Shown one piece after another: positions 5,241 to 5,742 of a stretch of 5,742 nt of DNA (position 1 is the first letter of the stretch; each line of letters opens with the position of its first letter). This DNA is from Desulfurococcales archaeon (GTDB taxonomy: Archaea > Thermoproteota > Thermoprotei_A > Sulfolobales > Desulfurococcaceae), in NCBI GenBank assembly GCA_027028805.1, contig JALVHX010000048.1, forward strand, positions 1 through 5,742. Reading direction: 5' to 3'. Below the pieces are notes generated by a model. It was not told the DNA's origin. It searched no databases and saw nothing but the letters and a program-made list of their open reading frames with translations. Made by a program: the position numbers and the translations under genes.

Positions 5241-5686
5241 CCATGAAGCTTTCTACGTCTCTCGCTCATGTATTTCTCCCAGAACTGGTGAACCGTTCTG
5301 GCTGTAGGGCCACGCCCCTCAACCCCGGTCTCCGTGACACGTATATTATTAAGGATAATCACTGCCCGCGCCTCAGGTATAACCTTTACTGCATCACTCC
5401 TAAGCTTCATAGCACTGATAATATATCTAGCGAAATCCTCGGGATCAAACAATGGGACCTCCGCGACAGTCATCTCGCTTACCCGCTCGCCCTTTATAAG
5501 AACCTTTGGATAATGCTTACCCTCACCGTCAACAGCATCATTAAGCATAACATTTAGTGTTGGATGATCAAAGCCTACAAGAGTTCCCTCATAGCGTCGC
5601 CCATTATCAAGAATCACCACTACCTTCTTATTAAGCATCACGAGAAGCTCGGAGATGAGCCTACGCTGCGCTTCTATAGCACTCAT
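5237..5686 (-). CDS. Sm-like archaeal protein with C-terminal extension (SmAP3-type Lsm)
   Basis: Sm-like proteins form ring oligomers that bind U-rich RNA. From the ATG at 5686 the protein has 149 residues, about twice a minimal archaeal Sm protein. The Sm1 motif spans about 15-52 (LNKKVVVILDNGRRYEGTLV, then GFDHPTLNVMLNDA). Sm2 is around 62-72 (VLIKGERVSEM, with Lys-Gly replacing the usual Arg-Gly). Residues 77-149 form an additional alpha/beta-looking domain ending in a basic helix (WEKYMSERRRK). This layout matches the augmented SmAP3 of Pyrobaculum aerophilum. An in-frame ATG at 5707 would add seven residues. I prefer 5686 because GGGTG (5698-5694) sits seven bases before it, and a TATA-like box predicts transcription start near 5699, downstream of 5707. 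The gene overlaps tgtA by four bases, pointing to a shared RNA-related operon. Confidence 0.9.
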   Translation of the reverse strand: MSAIEAQRRLISELLVMLNKKVVVILDNGRRYEGTLVGFDHPTLNVMLNDAVDGEGKHYPKVLIKGERVSEMTVAEVPLFDPEDFARYIISAMKLRSDAVKVIPEARAVIILNNIRVTETGVEGRGPTARTVHQFWEKYMSERRRKLHG

Positions 5687-5721
5687 CACAACACACCCAT
5701 AAGACATAAAACATGAATGGG

Positions 5722-5730
5722 GATATATTG
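5722..5730 (-). promoter_or_regulatory. Candidate TATA box of the Lsm-tgtA operon
   Basis: CAATATATC on the minus strand is the only strong AT box before the Sm-like gene. It is centred about 26 bases upstream of 5699. This would yield a leader of about 13 bases carrying GGGTG before the ATG at 5686. The window ends shortly upstream, so other promoters cannot be excluded. Confidence 0.45.
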
Positions 5731-5742
5731 TTGTTGCGCCCA

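Noticed and set aside
5219..5557. 112-codon plus-strand frame across the Lsm-tgtA junction
   Set aside because: Both minus-strand genes are recognised and overlap here; this frame has no motif or SD.

Overview
The window looks like ordinary chromosome from a hyperthermophilic crenarchaeon (Thermoproteota). The evidence is an archaeosine tRNA-guanine transglycosylase, an archaeal Sm-like protein with a C-terminal extension, and a tRNA gene with an archaeal bulge-helix-bulge intron and no encoded CCA. There are also GTG starts, stop/start overlaps and AT-rich promoter-like boxes very close to start codons. A Desulfurococcales-type relative is my best guess, but the sequence alone cannot fix the genus. 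There are no mobile elements, CRISPR repeats or rRNA genes.

Left part, plus strand (1-1461): the 3' end of an NfeD-family membrane gene, cut by the window edge, is followed by a complete SPFH/stomatin (slipin) gene. NfeD and SPFH proteins are a widespread membrane-associated pair. The SPFH protein carries five near-perfect 11-residue repeats in its coiled-coil region.

Centre (1462-3397): a convergent junction leads to genes on the minus strand. In transcription order these are a small two-helix membrane protein, pyruvate kinase (pyk) overlapping it by one base (TAGTG), and an intron-containing tRNA-Thr(CGU) 74 bases further on. The flanks of the tRNA are perfectly complementary, so the acceptor helix could extend from 7 to 14 bp in the precursor; this is the most striking non-coding signal here.

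A 322-base non-coding stretch (3398-3719) holds a promoter for the small-protein/pyk operon, a moderately GC-rich core with a possible hairpin, and a very AT-rich tail downstream of tgtA.

Right part, minus strand (3720-5707): an Sm-like (SmAP3-type) gene overlaps tgtA by four bases (GTGA), suggesting a translationally coupled RNA-metabolism operon. TgtA is complete through its zinc site but ends about where a PUA domain would be expected, and its distal coding part is far more AT-rich than the rest.

I do not see an undescribed multi-gene system. The best leads are the extended tRNA precursor helix, an atypical Gln at the cation-type position of pyruvate kinase, the unknown membrane protein coupled to pyk, and the Lsm-tgtA coupling.
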